From Rosistilla ulvae (GTDB taxonomy: Bacteria; Planctomycetota; Planctomycetia; Pirellulales; Pirellulaceae): DNA of 64,000 bases. Location of the stretch: positions 4,589,798 to 4,653,797 of the forward strand of contig NZ_CP036261.1 in assembly GCF_007741475.1 (NCBI RefSeq), given 5' to 3'. Below the pieces are notes generated by a model, which was not told where the DNA came from, did no database searches, and was given only the letters and a program-made list of their open reading frames with translations. Both the position numbers and the translations under genes were made by a program. The stretch's first letter is position 1; every line of letters starts with the position of its first letter. Positions 63,235 through 64,000 of this stretch are shown here, in pieces.

Positions 63235-64000
63235 CTATCGGTGCTGCAAACGAAACTGCTTCGGCGTCATCCCCAGCTGTTGCTGAAAGACGCGACATAA
63301 GTTTTGCGATGTTTGAAACCCGGTGCGGCGCGCGATCGCGATGATCTTATCGTCGGTCTCCAACAGTTCCCTGCGAGCTCGGTTGAGTCGCGCATGTCGC
63401 AGTTCTTCCATCGGCGGGCGAATGTAGTATTCGCGAAACGCTTTCTCGAGCCCGCTGCGCGACATCGCGACGTGCCGCACGACATCAGTCATATCGATCG
63501 CTTCGGCGCTGTGATCGTGGATGTAGCGTAGTGCGGCGACCACGGCGGGATGTTCCACGGCGAGACTGTCGGTGCTGCGTCGCTGGCAAACGCCTACCGC
63601 GGGAATATAGATCGGCGTCGCGGGAACTGGATCGCCGCAGATCAGACGTTCCAACAACGCCGCCCCTTGATATCCGACCTGTTCCCAATTCGTGTTCACG
63701 CTCGATAGCGGAACGCGCAGACAATCGCAGATCGTATAGGTGTTGTCAACGCCCAACACCGCGACCTGATCGGGAATTGCGATCTCCGCGGCAATACACG
63801 CCTCGATCACTTCCACCGCTTCCACATCGCGCATCGCGAACACGGCCAACGGTTTGGGAAGGGCCGAAAGCCGCCGCACCAACCACCGGTGTCGTTGTTC
63901 GCGCGTGTCGGAGCTGCGTCCCGCTTCCTTGTTCCAATTCAGCACCTCGCATCGATGCCCTGCCGCTGCCAGCGCCGTTTGGAACGCGTCGCGACGAACG
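63235..64000 (-). CDS. XylR-type AraC-family transcription regulator (5' end cut off)
   Basis: At least 255 residues; the frame stays open to the window's right edge, with the chain starting further upstream. The left part reads as the C-terminal half of a periplasmic-binding-protein-like sugar sensor (VFAMRDVEAVEVI, VAVLGVDNT, STDSLAVEHPAV). The last 110 residues form an AraC double helix-turn-helix: VVRHVAMSRSGLEKAFREY, then IARRTGFQTSQNLCRVFQQ and GMTPKQFR. This is the XylR plan: a sugar ligand controls DNA binding. It probably regulates a sugar catabolic operon outside the window. Confidence 0.88.
   Translation of the reverse strand, partial: VRRDAFQTALAAAGHRCEVLNWNKEAGRSSDTREQRHRWLVRRLSALPKPLAVFAMRDVEAVEVIEACIAAEIAIPDQVAVLGVDNTYTICDCLRVPLSSVNTNWEQVGYQGAALLERLICGDPVPATPIYIPAVGVCQRRSTDSLAVEHPAVVAALRYIHDHSAEAIDMTDVVRHVAMSRSGLEKAFREYYIRPPMEELRHARLNRARRELLETDDKIIAIARRTGFQTSQNLCRVFQQQLGMTPKQFRLQHR

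Overview
The window looks like a chromosomal segment of a planctomycete, probably a Pirellulaceae member (Rhodopirellula/Rosistilla-like). I infer this from a YTV-repeat cell-surface protein, very large Ser/Thr kinases with long C-terminal regions, a twin-arginine Gfo/Idh/MocA oxidoreductase, a beta-propeller/cytochrome c fusion, many secreted proteins of no known family, a GC-rich genome with weak Shine-Dalgarno sites, and abundant small palindromic repeats. No rRNA, tRNA, CRISPR array, prophage or complete insertion sequence was recognised.

Layout. 1-5 kb: tail of an upstream gene, a secreted beta-propeller/dihaem cytochrome protein, then a REP-like repeat island (2089-3654) with a single-domain Y1 (RAYT-type) transposase in the middle, then a secreted SMP-30/gluconolactonase-like protein. 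5-8.4 kb: a 1140-residue acyltransferase-dehydratase-PPTase-like fusion with no ketosynthase or carrier protein nearby. 8.6-11 kb: an rtcA-rtcB RNA repair operon on the minus strand. 11.4-16.4 kb: a secreted unknown, a second and unrelated palindromic repeat island (12338-13054), a Tat-exported oxidoreductase and a Pro/Tyr/Gln-rich exported protein ending at a textbook UUCG terminator. 16.8-27.1 kb: DinG-type helicase, glycogen synthase, a membrane pseudokinase containing long poly-C tracts, an aldolase-like/mutY pair, and a divergent PfkB kinase. 27.3-31.9 kb: YTV protein, free-standing RNA polymerase alpha-CTD, KefB-type antiporter, RluA pseudouridine synthase. 32-34 kb: glycosyltransferase and sugar-nucleotide reductase-like pair. 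34.4-43.3 kb: three exported unknowns and a 1411-residue active-looking Ser/Thr kinase, all on the minus strand. 43.7-53.4 kb: exported Ntn-hydrolase, a small Cys-containing protein, a methyltransferase, two alpha/beta hydrolases, an MFS transporter and unknowns. 53.6-56.1 kb: NRDE/TANGO2 protein and a coupled FliN-like/HD/CsaA-like run. 56.1-61.2 kb: RND efflux permease plus lipoprotein adaptor. 61.6-64 kb: methionine aminopeptidase, ArsC-type reductase and a XylR/AraC regulator cut by the window end.

How the genes work together. Clear co-transcribed sets, from spacing or overlap, are rtcA-rtcB, aldolase-like-mutY, reductase-like-GT4 (possibly with rluA), esterase-MFS-107-residue protein, the RND adaptor-permease pair, and fliN-like-HD-csaA. 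The rest reads as mostly single-gene units, which is usual for planctomycetes.

The most unusual signals are the RAYT-centred repeat island with a repeated higher-order design and GNA-triloop hairpins, the second palindrome family with a structured insert, and several conserved enzymes whose key residues appear substituted: the PPTase-like domain, MutY, DinG, the RmlD-like protein, the RND proton relay and the pseudokinase. All residue comparisons were made by eye against remembered family motifs and need an alignment to confirm.
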